Notes: a model not told the origin generated them from the sequence alone. Shown: positions 1 to 11,718, numbered from the stretch's first letter. The stretch: DNA of 64,000 bases from Stratiolaelaps scimitus (GCA_019614645.1 JABWDB010000005.1:11192001-11256000); one strand, 5' to 3'. Numbers and translations: made by a program.

Positions 1-3000
1 GATATTGTTCAAATGCGCTAGGAAGTCGGCACAAGGAGCTATATAGCGTTATATTTAACGGGGAACGCTCGTAGAGCTCGCTGCTTTCGTCGGTATTACA
101 AAAATACAATATGCAATACACTTTATTTGACACAACAAACAAGGCTAAATAAAGTAATATCGTGCCGGCTATGCAAAAACGCAATGACAATCATATTTAC
201 AATATGACATTACAAGTGCGTATTGTAAGCTGATAATCGATGTCGAGCGATGCACTTGAAATTAGCTAAGGCCTTCCGTTTTCAATTCGAAGCCAGTCAG
301 CTTCGAGGACGCTGAACTTGACTAGACAGGAAGGCGAAGTGTCATTTGCTCTGCTACCCTTTAAATTCTATCCTGATTCGGCGGACGTAGTGATTCGGTA
401 CAATGTTTTGAGGTACGTTTTAGTTTTACTATTGCTTCAAAACTCTCTCGACAACATGGTGCTTTGTGAGTACTCTATATGTCGACATATGACGCCATCC
501 CTTGCCGAGGTGAACGTGCAGGGTATTCCCTTCGCGGGCTACTGCATGCAGGCGGGCACGAGACCAGGCAACGGCGGGGGTCAAGGTAGTGGTACCTCCG
601 CAGGATTCAACCCTTGAAGGCAGTGGCACAGGAGGGGGTGAGGTTATGTGGACTGTTACCCCTTTCCCTTGCTTGACTTAGTCGTCGAGTTTGCTCAACA
701 CCACCACCTTCGCTTCCTCCACTTTGAACGGCGGTGGCGGCGGATATCATCGGGCGGTTCCCGAGGCGCGTGTCGAATGCTGGATGGCGTCGACAGATAA
801 AAGTCAACAAAAACAGCGCCAGCCTCTGAAGCTCACAGCAGCAATGGGAGTGGCACTGGGCAGCATCTATTCTGCATCGAGGCGCCAGTCGAACCCTGGC
901 TGAAACGGCTGAAAGCCACGGATGAAAGCAATCACGAAGCGCGCGGCAAGCGATCGCGATGGGATCGCTCGCGTGGATCAGCTGTCGCTTGGATCAGGAA
1001 TAGCTAGACGAACCAGTTGGGGGGGTATCGCTGTCGACGAGTTGGCACATTTGAATCAGCATTGAGAGAACACAAGCATATCGTGTGCTTGCTTGGTGCC
1101 CCTCTCAACAGATGCACGCGCGCCTATGCAAATGTCAGCCGGCTCAAGCACAGCACCGACTGAAGGTGACAATTGTTCTCACACGTTGATGTGATCGCCG
1201 ACAAACCTTAGGTCGACTGCTTGGCCAGCAGTGACAGGTCGGGCAATCTTGTACCATCGCAGGCTTTAATTAACACAACGAATACAGGTATATGGGGAGG
1301 TAGGTAGGTGTACGATTCGATTTGTTTAAAAATCGCCTGTCGTCGACGCATGTAGTTGTTGACTAATAACGTACAATGGAATATTAGAGCTATCGCGCGA
1401 GTACAGGACGAGCACAAAAAGACTTGCTCAATGCAACTGAGAGAAAAACGCGATGGTCCTTTAGGATTATACCTACAGCAACAGTGCGTTGTTCATTGTG
1501 CTGCGTTAGACCTCTCAGTGTCGATGCACCATACTTACCGCACTTTATTAGTTAATTCTTAGCCATTTTCAAATCGAGTATATGCATTTATGCCAAATTT
1601 GCTTAGCTTGTTAGTGACCTCTCATCAACGTATCGAACTTAGATCTAAAGTCAGAATCATGGCCATCGACCGCGGCCCAACCGGCTCGTTTACGTTGATT
1701 ACAATGGTATCATATCATCACAAATTGTGCGCCCCTCACCATTGACCTCGTTGTTGTTCGCGTGCTGTCTTCGTACTGTAACGTATGCTATTTTTGCTAT
1801 CTTGAGGGAAAAGCCTTTTGATCTGTTGAGCAGGGAACCTTGAGGCTTCCTCCATGTAGCATATTTTTTCATTGCGGTCATTCGAGTAGGGTCGAGGGCT
1901 TGCAGCCGGCAACGACCCCTCCCTCTGCGCGGGGTGGGTGCAGAAAGTAGCATGCAGAAAGCGTCTACGTATAACGATGCTCCCTCCAGCCCTGTCCCTA
2001 TTGACAACATTTCTCCGACCCTTACACAACTAGCGGGACATGGATAGAATAGGGCGCGCAGCGAACGGAGCGCCTACGGGTGACGTCGTATGGCTCTTAC
2101 CAGCCTTCATGGCGTCCATGACATAGCACTGTAGTACTTGAGCGCGTTAGTGGTCATCTACAAATAAAATATTTCTGCGAATTAAGCGCTGTGCTCGACC
2201 GAGCAAACGGCCATGGACATGTCTCCCCCCCTTCTCATCTTGAACTCTGTCCCCTCAGCCGCGTCCACTGGCATCCCACCCAGTATCCGGCGTTCAGCAG
2301 CGTGCAAGTGAACGCCAAACGAAGATCCTTTTTGGGTAGGACGCACGAGAGAGCGTCCTTCCGAACCCCCTACACGCAACGACTCCCCCACTTAGCTCCC
2401 CGCTCTCTTAGGGAAGCGGCAGAGGCTAATTTGGCCGAAAAAGCCCTCTGGGAGTTCCGAGACCCCTTTCTGGTCTTATCTTAGGGAATGTCCCATCCAA
2501 GGGGAAGAGGGTGTCTGCTAGAGCCGAGAGCTTAACTACGACCAGGCCAGCCCAACGCACGAGGGGAAGGACAAGGAGGCTGTGTCTTAGAAGTCCTGAA
2601 CCGTAGAAGCCTCCTCAGCGCAACCCGTTACCCCCTCACGCGGCCTCCTAGCGCTCCTCCGCCTCGAAGAACAAACCACAGGCCCTCAGGAGCACAGTGG
2701 CGATTTTTCGCTCTACTGCTTCCACTTTGAACGGGAGAAAAGATCCGCCACAGCCACCGCGATCCAACGCTAACATTAGACAAGCACTAGCACTGGCAAC
2801 GCGGAGCCGAACAGTGTACACGCCACCTTGTTATAGGAACGCCTGAATATACATACGTTTATATATATACGGATATATATGTAAAGCCTCAGAGGAAGTA
2901 TTATAGCAAGGGTTCTAGACGGAAGGAAGTCGAATGCGGATGTTTTCTCGGATCAGTGCTGCTATGAGAGCAATATTATTACTAAAAGGAGAAACACATC

Positions 3001-3291
3001 CTATTGGTGCGCAACAGCTGGCCCCTGTGTATAATAGAATTAACGTCGTGTCACAGATTTCAGAAACTCGACCTCGCATTTGAAAGTCCTTATATTTTAC
3101 ACGATCAATTTTTTCTCGGAAACGAGCTGGCTAGATTTTTCAGCCATCATTCGTGAAAGGTTTGAAAAATGCCAGACATTAATTACCTGAATCATCTAAC
3201 GATATCAGCGTGTTACTGTTAGGTTTGACTGTCTCACACCCTCCATCTCTCTTATCTGTCGATTTGCCTACATGGTTGCTTGCTTTACCAC
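1..3291. other. Unrecognised non-coding stretch
   Basis: No domain, RNA gene or repeat family is recognised. Short frames up to about 100 codons are present on both strands. 2180-2720 is GC-rich and has open frames on opposite strands at once, which argues against any one being real. Confidence 0.6.
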
Positions 3292-3368
3292 AGTAAATGG
3301 TAAATGGTAAATGTTTATTGGTTTATTTAAGGAGCTGCAATTTTTCAATGCTTAAGCTCTCTTATATG
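3292..3368 (-). repeat. 5'-truncated SINE copy
   Basis: Minus-strand copy of the same 3' end: CATATAAGAGAGCTTAAG, then a GCATTG...TTGCAGCTCC block, TTAAATAAACCAATAAACA and a tail of three ACCATTT-type units (3292-3312). The tRNA head is missing beyond the TATATG motif. Confidence 0.72.
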
Positions 3369-3516
3369 AGAGGGGCCATATGGAGATCCTTGCTGGCCCT
3401 CGTTCTCCTTACACTTCTTAAGTTTTATCTCGCCATATACATCTCGGCCATTGAAATATGATATGATCTATACTCCCGACAGAAATGTGCCAGTATGAAC
3501 GCATTGCATGCTGGCG

Positions 3517-3565
3517 CATTGTAGGCGCTCAGCAGTTGCTGGGCAACTGCTGAGCGCCTACAATG
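3517..3565. other. Perfect 23-bp hairpin with 3-base loop
   Basis: The arms 3517-3539 and 3543-3565 are exact reverse complements around TGG. There is no T-run, no target duplication I can see and no coding context. It is too perfect to be a chance match in a window this size. Confidence 0.93.
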
Positions 3566-3599
3566 GCTGAACATCGACCCACGCAGGACCAATTCACCC

Positions 3600-4878
3600 T
3601 CCAAGCCTACATGCAATATGTAAATTATACTCAGCATACAAGTCACAGAAAAGAAGTTATGAGGTAAACTACATATAAATGGTGGTTGGAAGTATAGGAT
3701 TGGGGGGGGTTGGCGGCGGGCGCTTTCTCTCAGATCATGTTCCTCTCTCGCTCCCTCGATTTCTATTCAGACTGCTGAGGTGCAATTCACAATCCCGACG
3801 ATTGTGCCGCTGTGCTGCCTAAGTTCAAGTCATTACACCTTTTGAGAGCGCCAACCCCCTCCCTGCCTACCAACGATTCCACGATAGTCTCTCTCGCCCT
3901 CTCTGTCTCTCCTCTGTCTTACTCTCTCCCTCTCTCTCTCTCACTCATCGCAAGTCGCGCGATACCACTGCGGTCGCTCTGTCGTCATCTGTACGAATGT
4001 AGCACGACCGGCAATGGAGGACTGCATATGGTTGGTACAGTGGTCGCGCTTGATGTTCCATTGCCTCGCGCCTTCAGTGTCTCGGACCACACCGGGGGCA
4101 GCGGCGACAGCCGAGTTGTGAAGGGAAGACGTTGAGCGCTCTGACGGGCCCGAAGTAAAGGTTGAAGACACCTATGCACAGGGCCGGGAATAGCCCGTGG
4201 GGCACTTTAAAGTTTGGGAGAAGAACGATGGAACGGCGATAATCAAGCTAAAGCCATAGAGAAAGAGGTGGCTCGTACCTATAGCGAGACACCCAGTATA
4301 TATGATTAAAAATATGATCCATCCATCCATTTGGCTTTTGACTAGCCAGCCCCCTTGAAAACGACAATCTTACGCGACGTGCTTCGAAGGAATGTGAAAG
4401 CCCTCGGCTACAGGATACTCGAATCAGCAGCTTCCGTATGTGTCCGCTGTCATTGTCAGTCAGTGGCGCCCGAAAAGATGTGTCTTGCGTGTTTTGATAT
4501 AGTCCACTTTTGTCGTAAGTTATAGTTTTCTCCTATATCGAACTCCACTTACACCGATCCCCCAATGAAGATACTCTATTTTAACTCGTTCTCATAGGTA
4601 AACATCTGGATTTTCGGAAACGCTGAAATCATTGGAATTTCTCACGGGACTTCCTTAGCAGGTTTAAGAGAGGTTTGTTTTATAGTAACAAAATAATTTC
4701 CATGTTACCTTTTCTTTTAGCAAATTTTCGTTTATCTCATTGACAGCTACTTGGGTTATGCGTCGAAACTGTTAAAGTGACCAACCCATCTCATCATTAA
4801 ATGAAGGGTGAGGTGTTTCTGCGTAACCATTATATTTGTGTCGGCACGCTTTATAAAGTTTGATTGATATAAATATAC

Positions 4879-4910
<32 letters not shown>

Positions 4911-6139
4911 ATATATATATAAGAGTTATAGAACGTCGTCTCCAACGGTCGCTATCTGAGCATATCGTACCCGATCTTCGTCCCCTTTTGATACGACAAA
5001 GTATCGATACGCCGTCCCAAATCCTATCGAGTTTTCGCTAAACGCAGCGGAAGCCCGAACGCCCCCGACAGATGACTACGTGATGCGATATCTCGTACAG
5101 CTTTAGTCTCGAACAGAAAAATTACACACTTATAGAAAATATTCCATTCCTTTTCCCGCCATCAGAAGCAATCAAAAGAAATAGACTAAGAGCATTTTAG
5201 TCAGCTCTCCATATCCGTGAAATACGTGCGTCACCCCGACACAGCTCAGATGGCAATATCTAAACGGTATAGCGACGTACAGTTGTCTCTCCCTCTCTCC
5301 CTTTCTCTCGGTCTATCCCTATTTATCGTCCTATTTTCTTTCTATTTATTCTCCATTGAAAATCTCCCTAATATTAGGCAACACCCTAAAAGCATCGGCG
5401 AAACCGCTGTTGGCTAGCTCTTTCGGCTCGAAATATCAGTGACGCCCAATACATCAGCTTCGCCCTGGCTGTTACCTGCCATACAAGCGCAGTGCAACGG
5501 GCCGCGATCATTATTGGCGCTATTATCCATTCAGGGATACCAAATACGGCGACCCACAGCGAGAGCATACAAAACACATTTCGCGCTCGCTCCCAGATTG
5601 AAATAGAAAACGCTCAAAAATGACGATTTATTTTCGACGGCGCGGGCCGCCAAACTGTCGGTCGTGTACGATATTACATTCACATGAGCGGCGAACATCT
5701 TCGAACGGAATACAGTTCGAAGTGAACACCGCCAAAGAAAGATTAATAGCAGTGATTTGAAAGGGAGCCGAGCTGATGATCTGCTGGTACGGATCGGTTG
5801 AGCCCGGCGAACCTGTAGACGATTGTTCACCACGTACGATAGAAGTATATACACGCTCTGGCAAAGATCTATCGCAGGTGGTTGTGGTGGTGGTGGCAAT
5901 CTTTTGCAAGACTCCGCTGACCCTGCCCGGATACTCGCTCGCACACAGACGATTGGGTTCCAGCCAAGACGTATTGTATGCATGATGAGCCAAGGGAGGC
6001 GATTACTTGTTTTGTTTGTTGGAAAGGGTAGTAACATGATGTTCGGTGGTGACAATGATGACGATGAGGTCGATCGACGACGGTGGATGATCAATGTCTG
6101 CTGGGCCGCGAAACGAACAATACAGAGTTTTGGTGCCTT
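3600..6139. other. Unrecognised non-coding stretch
   Basis: Holds a CT-rich patch near 3890-3945 and an AT microsatellite. A 218-codon minus frame ending at 5531 begins inside the SINE at 6140-6272 and overlaps a plus frame of 169 codons, so it is taken as chance. Confidence 0.6.
4870..4920. repeat. (AT)n microsatellite
   Basis: About 50 bp of alternating A and T with one TTT interruption. Confidence 0.95.
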
Positions 6140-6272
6140 AACGGAACTGCAGTTTTTTTTACAACGTTTAAGTTCTCGATATGTCACCAGGTGGCGGGAT
6201 TCGAACCTGCGGCCTACAGTTTTTTTAGGCCAGATATGGAGGAGCCGTTCAAACCACTGCTACCGTCTGTGG
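6140..6272 (-). repeat. tRNA-derived SINE, copy with readable head
   Basis: On the minus strand this copy starts with a tRNA-like head: an A-box-like stretch GGTAGCAGTGGTTTGAACGG near 6250-6268, then a B box GGTTCGAATCCC (6196-6207), then CGCCACCTGGTGACATAT. The body GAGAACTTAA...ACTGCAGTTCC (about 6143-6178) follows, shared with seven other places in the window. The head resembles class II (Leu-like) tRNA. Such SINEs are transcribed by Pol III from the internal boxes and moved by LINE machinery. Spontaneous open frames on both strands here have no coding meaning. Confidence 0.75.
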
Positions 6273-7113
6273 ATATCCCGGATGGCGGACAGCGTCTGTG
6301 TTATTCAAATGTTTGAATTTGAGTACTCGTAGGAAGATGCATAGAAACTTCGGCTCTCATCCTTTGACTCCAGTCAGTGATATAATTTTCATTCCAAAGC
6401 GATAAGGTTGTAGTTTTAACACTACGTGTTATTTCTACTATATACCTACAATAAGTGGGGTAGAAATGAGAGTGGATAACGAACTGAAAGCAATGTGATA
6501 TATTTTTGGTTGCCAGCCGATTACTTGTATGTTTTGCCCACCAGTGGTCATCTGTTATAATTAGCGTTTTTGGTGCTGGAATATTGGTATTTGTCGATCG
6601 ACCGGATGTGTTTTTCGATGTTGCTTTCAACTTTCGCGTTTCGAGCTTTTGGACTGATCCCATATAATACATAAATCGCGTGTACAATACTATAATCCTA
6701 GCTGACCCTCAGCGTCAAATGTTTAACGTCCACGGTGGAACTACGTTCTGTATTGCTTCATAAGACGTATGTCGTCAGGGGTCGCATCGTATCTGTAGCT
6801 AGACAGCTGCGTAGGTTATGACCTGTATTTCTGACTTGTAACAAAATGGTGAATCTGTTTAGAATCACGGTGATAAATGTGGATGTTTAAACAATTTTAT
6901 AAGAAACTGTAGCAGTTAGCAAGCGTATGGATATTTGAAAAACATAGCCCCTCACTTACGCGACATCTGACATCTAGTTTTTGTCACCATTGTCACAGTA
7001 GTCGCAAGCAGACTTGGCGTAAAAGAAGTCAACGACGATATACACAATATTTCCGTGCACATTAAGATGGAAATAAAAAGGCTATATAAAGACGTATGCA
7101 TTGCATTTTTTTC

Positions 7114-7138
7114 TATATATATATATATATATATATAT
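7114..7138. repeat. (TA)n microsatellite
   Basis: An uninterrupted TA tract of 25 bp preceded by a T-rich run. Confidence 0.95.
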
Positions 7139-8016
7139 GAACATGTTAATATAACGCATTTATCTCTGTGTCAGATTCTACAGGATCCCACTAAAATTGT
7201 GAGACAGGAAGCTTAGACTGTTAAAAATACGAAAACTTCCCTATTCAAAGCAAAGCAATATTTATTTACAGTATAATTCATTTCGAGTCTATGCGAAAGT
7301 TGACTTCTCCTTTTGTCTGGCCTTACTAAGCTCGACTGCTTACCCTCTGGGTTTGAGGCGTCGCACATCCTTCGGTGCATTATGATATTTTCTATGATAG
7401 GTCTGTTTAGATTTAGACGTCAAATCAAGTCAAGTCTACTCGGTCTCCGCCAGAGATGCTGCCGCTCGGAAAGAAACGAGAAAAAGAGCACCAACGATAT
7501 TGCTATATACACATTGAATTCACAGCGATGCCGGCCAAGCCGAGCGGGCAACTAGGTAGCCCCCATCATCCGGTATGGGTGCTGATGGTCCTTGCTGGTG
7601 CTCCATACTGCTGCGTTCCTCCCTACATTCTGCCACCTCACATAGCCGCTCACAGACTCCAGGTCCGCGTCTTCCTGAGGTTTGAGGTCGGTGCTCATCG
7701 CGACGCTGAGCTAGGTTCGCTGGCTGGTTCGTTCGTCGGCCGTGGGGCTGCCCGCAGCGGGAGGCAACAACACAGCAGCGCAAGCAGCAATGACGATGAC
7801 CTGCTCCGGTGGTGGCTATACTGCTTGCTATTGCGGTATCTAGCCTACTCGTCGTGTGCCCTGTAGCCTTCTTCAGCGTCCTCGTGCTATTTCTTACCTC
7901 CTCTGCAATCCTTTCTCGTGTCAGCCTACCTACTTTTTATATACAAGCTCCCTCCCCTCCCCCACCCTGCCCGGCCCCACCAGTGAACCCGTCATTCTCT
8001 CCTCGCTATTGTGTAC

Positions 8017-8044
8017 GTACACTCCCCGTTTGAGGGGAGTGTAC
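8017..8044. other. 11-bp hairpin
   Basis: GTACACTCCCC (8017-8027) and GGGGAGTGTAC (8034-8044) form exact complementary arms with a loop of 6. No following T-run suggests a terminator. Confidence 0.8.
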
Positions 8045-8271
8045 GGGGCAGCCCCGGTGCCAGCGGCCACCCTCCGTTTCTCCGCGCGGACTCTCTGTCT
8101 GCCGGTCTTTATATGTGATGTGTATGTCGCTGTGGCTATGTATTGTATACGCACGCCATGTCTACTCCCCCTTCGCGCCATCCCTGTCCCGACGCGTTCT
8201 CCTCTTCCTCTGTGAATCGAAATGAAAACTAATGAATAAAAGGGTAGAGTTCATATTTCTTATTCATCTTC

Positions 8272-8293
8272 CGCACTCGCACTTGCGAGTGCG
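8272..8293. other. 10-bp hairpin with 2-base loop
   Basis: CGCACTCGCA (8272-8281) and TGCGAGTGCG (8284-8293) are exact complements. It lies in a short CACTCG-rich stretch, so local repetition contributes. Confidence 0.75.
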
Positions 8294-9947
8294 CACTCGC
8301 TACGGCTGCCATGTGTAGCTAAATGTGTGGCCGTTTTTCATAGGCAAGCAATGTATACCCGGCTGCACCCTCCTAGTCGGCACGCGCTCGCAATCGCGGC
8401 AGTCGCAACACAGCCGGCTACTGCTGCATTGCCGCTACTGAGCCGCCACAAGCAGACAGCGAGGCGGGCCGACGCGTCGGTGTACAGCGTGAGTCTCGGC
8501 TGAGAACGCAGGCAGCGCGCATTCTCTGATGCTGCTGCTGCTCCTACAACGACAGCAGGACCAGAAGCAGGTAGAGTTGCCTCTCTCGGTGCCCTTCGTT
8601 CGAGGTAACAGCCTCAAGGGAGGATAGAATACACGGCTGGTCACCAAGTAACGCGGTGGTCGTAGTGGCGACCGGAGGACTTCAACGAGGGAGCAAAGGC
8701 AACTGGGTGCACCAAGTCTCTGATCTTCTGAAATAGATAGAAAGAAAGAGGAGGCACAAGTAGGTCGCGGGGCTCGCGGGGGGGGGTGGCGTAGGGTCAC
8801 AAACCGAGGCAAGCTGTTCCGCTTCGCGCTGGATGGATGATACATGCGAGCAGTTGTGTGGCTCCGTGGTTGTTGCTACCGCGCTCGCTCTCTAGCCGCA
8901 CTCTGCCATCAGGACTGTCTATCTACTCTTTCCACAGAGCAGATGCATCGCCGGCATGTATCTGTCTGTAGCATCTTCACGCAATGACGCTTGCGTACAC
9001 TGGCATAGACCTCTGGTTGTGGGACAGTCTCTCCCTCCCTCTGTCTCTCTACGGACGGCCGTCTTTCCTTTCTCCATTATTATCAGTTGGAATCAGAAGG
9101 AAACGAAGACTCTTTCCTCCTCAATCCCTCCCCCGTCTCCACCTGGATTCCGTCTCGTGCCCTTCGTCCGTGCTGTTCCTGCTTCCTTTATGCCTAAATC
9201 GTGCGGTTTCACTCTCAACGCCGTCCAATTCTACCCAATGTTGAACCCTAGCCGACCGTGTATAGCGGATGTCTGTATCGCTGTCTTCTTGGGTTGAGCG
9301 CACCAATGTGCCTGGAGGTGCCTATGATGCCCAGCGATGGTGCTGCGTCCTGCGTTACGGTATCCTCGGAAGAGTGTCGTGCCTGTGCCCGAGGCACGAC
9401 TGCGCGAGGGAAAGAAAAGGGTTCATTCCTCGGGTTCAGAAAATAGCGTCGTTGCCCCAGTCGCAGAGAGCCACTCTCTCGGCCTGTTCTCGGCAACAGC
9501 AACAACGGCAGACACAGCCGTCGCGTCTGCATCTGTCTCGCAGCAGGGCCAGCGGCTCTCGTTGCGGCGGCTCCTGGGACTGCGGCGGTGCTGTTGCCGC
9601 ACTTCTACGGCGAGTATTCCACACGCACCACGGCGCCGGATAGAGGAAACGAACCACTATACCAGCTAAGATACACCTAAATATTCGCTGGTACTACTCA
9701 GAAATAAGGAGTGCGTGAGGGGAGAGGGAAAATAATGGGAAAATAGCGGACGATACACTAAGAAAAGGAGGAGGCAGTGGTTTGAATAAAGCAAGCAATG
9801 TGGGCTGGGAACGGGTTCCAACAACGGCAACCCTTGAGGCGCTAAAACTCCTACCTACTTCCGACCCGAAACCATATGTATGTGATTCTCTATGGAGCCC
9901 TCGCCTGCTATTCGGTTCCGTCGTGGTAGCTGTGCGCGCCGTGTTGC

Positions 9948-9992
9948 GAGAGAGAGAGAGAGAGAGAGAGAGAGTGTGAGAGGGAGAGAGAA
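9948..9992. repeat. (GA)n microsatellite
   Basis: A pure GA run to 9974, then an interrupted GA-rich continuation. Confidence 0.95.
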
Positions 9993-10248
9993 ATTGATGT
10001 AGAGACACAAAATGATTTCGTAGAAAATCATCAAGCCTGCTTGCCTTAATAGAGAATCTAGCATCTAAAGAGACTTAATTGCTTTATAGGCACAGGAGCG
10101 TGCAACCAATCTGAGCCTGCATCTTTTGAAACGACAACCGGGTGTTCTGCTGAGAACAGTGAACGATGGGTTTTGCCTAAGTTATTGTAGGAGCCACGGC
10201 CGTCGCGGGTGGCAATGGAGGCAATGAAAAATTGTTGAACAACACCTG

Positions 10249-10352
10249 AAGGTAAAGGTAAGGTAAATCTTTATTGCTTTATTAAAGGAACTGCAATTTT
10301 ACAATGCTAAGGTTCTCTTATATGTCACCACGTAGCGGGGCGAAAACCTGGG
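10249..10352 (-). repeat. SINE copy with degenerate head
   Basis: The plus strand reads, in order, GGTAAAGGTAAGGTAAA, TTTATTG, TTTATTAAAGGAACTGCA, ATTTTACAATGCTAAGG, TTCTCTTATATGTCACCA, then a damaged B-box region (GCGGGGCGAAAACCTGGG). This is the same order as in the copy at 6140-6272. The 3' tail is a short GGTAAA-type repeat. A long perfect hairpin begins at its 5' (head) end. Confidence 0.75.
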
Positions 10353-10416
10353 TAAGTCTCTGGCTGTAAAAACCCAGAACCTGGGCGGTTTCTGGGTTTT
10401 TACAGCCAGAGACTTA
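10353..10416. other. Perfect 27-bp hairpin with 10-base loop
   Basis: The arms 10353-10379 and 10390-10416 are exact reverse complements around CCTGGGCGGT. The hairpin abuts the decayed head of the SINE copy at 10249-10352. Confidence 0.93.
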
Positions 10417-10903
10417 GCCGTCGTGAATAAGCATCGGTTTCAATTGTAGACCTATAAGCCTTCCCCCACCCCGAAGTTTAATTTTCTACCAACTGTTAAG
10501 TCAATTGTAACCTAATATTGTATATCTATTTTAATCTTACAACGCTTCTTGGGCCTACTCAGATTCACTTTCTAAAAAATGAATATATGTGCTATCTCCA
10601 AGACTCTTTAGACTCAGAACTAAATTAGAGATATATTAGCTTCGTTCTAATGATAATATCTTCAGCGATCAAAGAAATACGTCAAATCACCTAAGTAACA
10701 GAGGAGTTCAGATTTCTGGTCATATAGACATTATTCTATCGAACAGTAGATCAGATAAAGTTCGGGAGATCACTGAACAAGCACTAGAAGAAACTATTCT
10801 GGTATGCAAAAATATTATGTAGTAAATCTGCGTATCGAAGAGTTGGGAAGGCCCAGCTGGATCTTCGTATCTTTTCATATTTTCACTGTACATGAGTTCA
10901 CAC

Positions 10904-10909
10904 AAAAAA
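10904..10909 (-). terminator. Pol III T-run terminator after tRNA-Asn copy 1
   Basis: Six A on the plus strand, three bases past the 3' end of the tRNA, giving TTTTTT in the transcript direction. Confidence 0.8.
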
Positions 10910-10912
10910 CGA

Positions 10913-10915
10913 CGC

Positions 10916-10966
<51 letters not shown>

Positions 10967-10986
10967 GCCGATTGCGCCACGGAGGC
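10913..10986 (-). tRNA. tRNA-Asn (GTT), copy 1
   Basis: A 74-base minus-strand cloverleaf with acceptor GCCTCCG/CGGGGGC (one T-G wobble), intact D arm, anticodon stem TTCGG/CCGAA, anticodon GTT at 10950-10952 and T arm GGTGG/CCACC. The B box reads GGTTCAAGCCC. It is followed, in its own direction, by a T6 run (plus-strand A at 10904-10909), a Pol III terminator. All stems pair, so it looks functional. It shares both flanks with copy 2. Confidence 0.93.
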
Positions 10987-11227
10987 TACGGGCTAATGAC
11001 CTGGTAATAACAGTAAACTACTATATACATACAAAAATAATACTCCCTTCAAAAATAGTGTTGATTACGATCGCGGCCGCCATCCTGCGCCTCCGCCCGT
11101 CATTTCCATATTTGTCTCTTGTCGAATAAAGCCACCGTACGTACGTCTACGCCTGGTGCCGATGTGCTCCCCGTACTACTTCCGATTATCCATATATACC
11201 TCACATACACTCAAACAGAGTGTGATG

Positions 11228-11517
11228 CTGTTTTTCGAGCTGACCCTCAGCTGTTCCCCTATCTGACAGGCCTCAGCTCCTAACCTTTTAGGTATTACTA
11301 TGAGGACCTTTCGGGGCCACCTTTGCTTATTCTCTGCCTTACTCGATTTTGGAGTTCATTATCATCTTTCTTTATCTGAGGATTCTTGTCAGGTACGAGT
11401 AAGGCAGAGAATAAGCAAAGGTGGCCCCGACAGGTCCTCATAGTAATACCTAAAAGGTTAAGAGCTGAGGCCTGTAAGATAGGGGAACAGCTGAGGGTCA
11501 GCTCGAAAAAAAAACAG
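11228..11517. mobile_element. Fold-back MITE-like element with ~118-bp terminal inverted repeats
   Basis: The arms 11228-11345 and 11396-11517 are reverse complements over their whole length, apart from a longer A/T run and about three substitutions, with a 50-bp unique centre. The outermost bases are CTGTTTTTCGAGC and its complement. The 9-bp sequence AGTGTGATG abuts both ends (11219-11227 and 11518-11526). Known: 9-bp target duplications with long inverted repeats are typical of Mutator-like (MULE) non-autonomous elements. Inference: a non-autonomous DNA transposon. It has no coding capacity. The direct repeat outside can be read as 15 bp (11213-11227 and 11512-11526) because six more bases happen to match, so the exact end is slightly uncertain. 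It lies between tRNA-Asn copies 1 and 2. Confidence 0.85.
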
Positions 11518-11560
11518 AGTGTGATGACTCTCCCCTTGCTGGTCAGTCCTTCAGCTTTCA

Positions 11561-11616
11561 GAAAATATGAAAAGATACGAAAGTCCAGCTGGATCCTCGT
11601 ATCTTTTCATATTTTC
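11561..11616. other. Perfect 20-bp hairpin in tRNA-Asn copy 2 flank
   Basis: The arms 11561-11580 and 11597-11616 are exact reverse complements, with a 16-base loop. The right arm belongs to the conserved 3' flank shared by all three tRNA-Asn copies; the left arm has no counterpart beside copies 1 or 3, so it was added later. Confidence 0.9.
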
Positions 11617-11635
11617 AATGTATATGAGTTCACCC

Positions 11636-11640
11636 AAAAA
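11636..11640 (-). terminator. Pol III T-run terminator after tRNA-Asn copy 2
   Basis: A run of five A on the plus strand, four bases beyond the discriminator base. Equivalent runs end copy 1 (10904-10909) and copy 3 (11893-11896, TTTT). Confidence 0.75.
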
Positions 11641-11644
11641 CCGA

Positions 11645-11718
11645 CGCCCCCGTGTGGGCTTGAACCACCAACCTTACGGTTAACAGCCGAACGCGCTAGC
11701 CGATTGCGCCACGGAGGC
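11645..11718 (-). tRNA. tRNA-Asn (GTT), copy 2, probably damaged
   Basis: A 74-base minus-strand relative of copy 1 with anticodon GTT (11682-11684). It carries two stem-breaking differences: the anticodon stem reads TTCGG/CCGTA and the T stem GGTGG/CCACA, each with one mismatch. A T5 run (plus-strand A at 11636-11640) follows. The internal promoter boxes survive, so it may be transcribed, but folding should be weakened; it is either a low-quality gene or a recent pseudogene. Confidence 0.8.

Larger units (their letters stand above)
6273..10248. other. Unrecognised non-coding stretch
   Basis: AT-rich to about 7400, then GC-rich 7500-9650 with several overlapping open frames of about 60-136 codons. 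No conserved motif is seen in any. Possible distal regulatory or untranslated sequence; nothing firmer. Confidence 0.55.

Noticed and set aside
3890..3945. CT-rich tract as a branch/polypyrimidine splice acceptor
   Set aside because: No AG followed by a supported exon; CT and GA tracts are scattered through the whole window.
5531..6187. 218-codon minus-strand open frame as a gene
   Set aside because: It starts inside a SINE copy, overlaps open plus-strand frames and has no recognisable motif.
6180..6275. Functional tRNA gene from the B box at 6196-6207
   Set aside because: Stems do not pair and the downstream body is shared with other repeat copies, so it is a SINE head.
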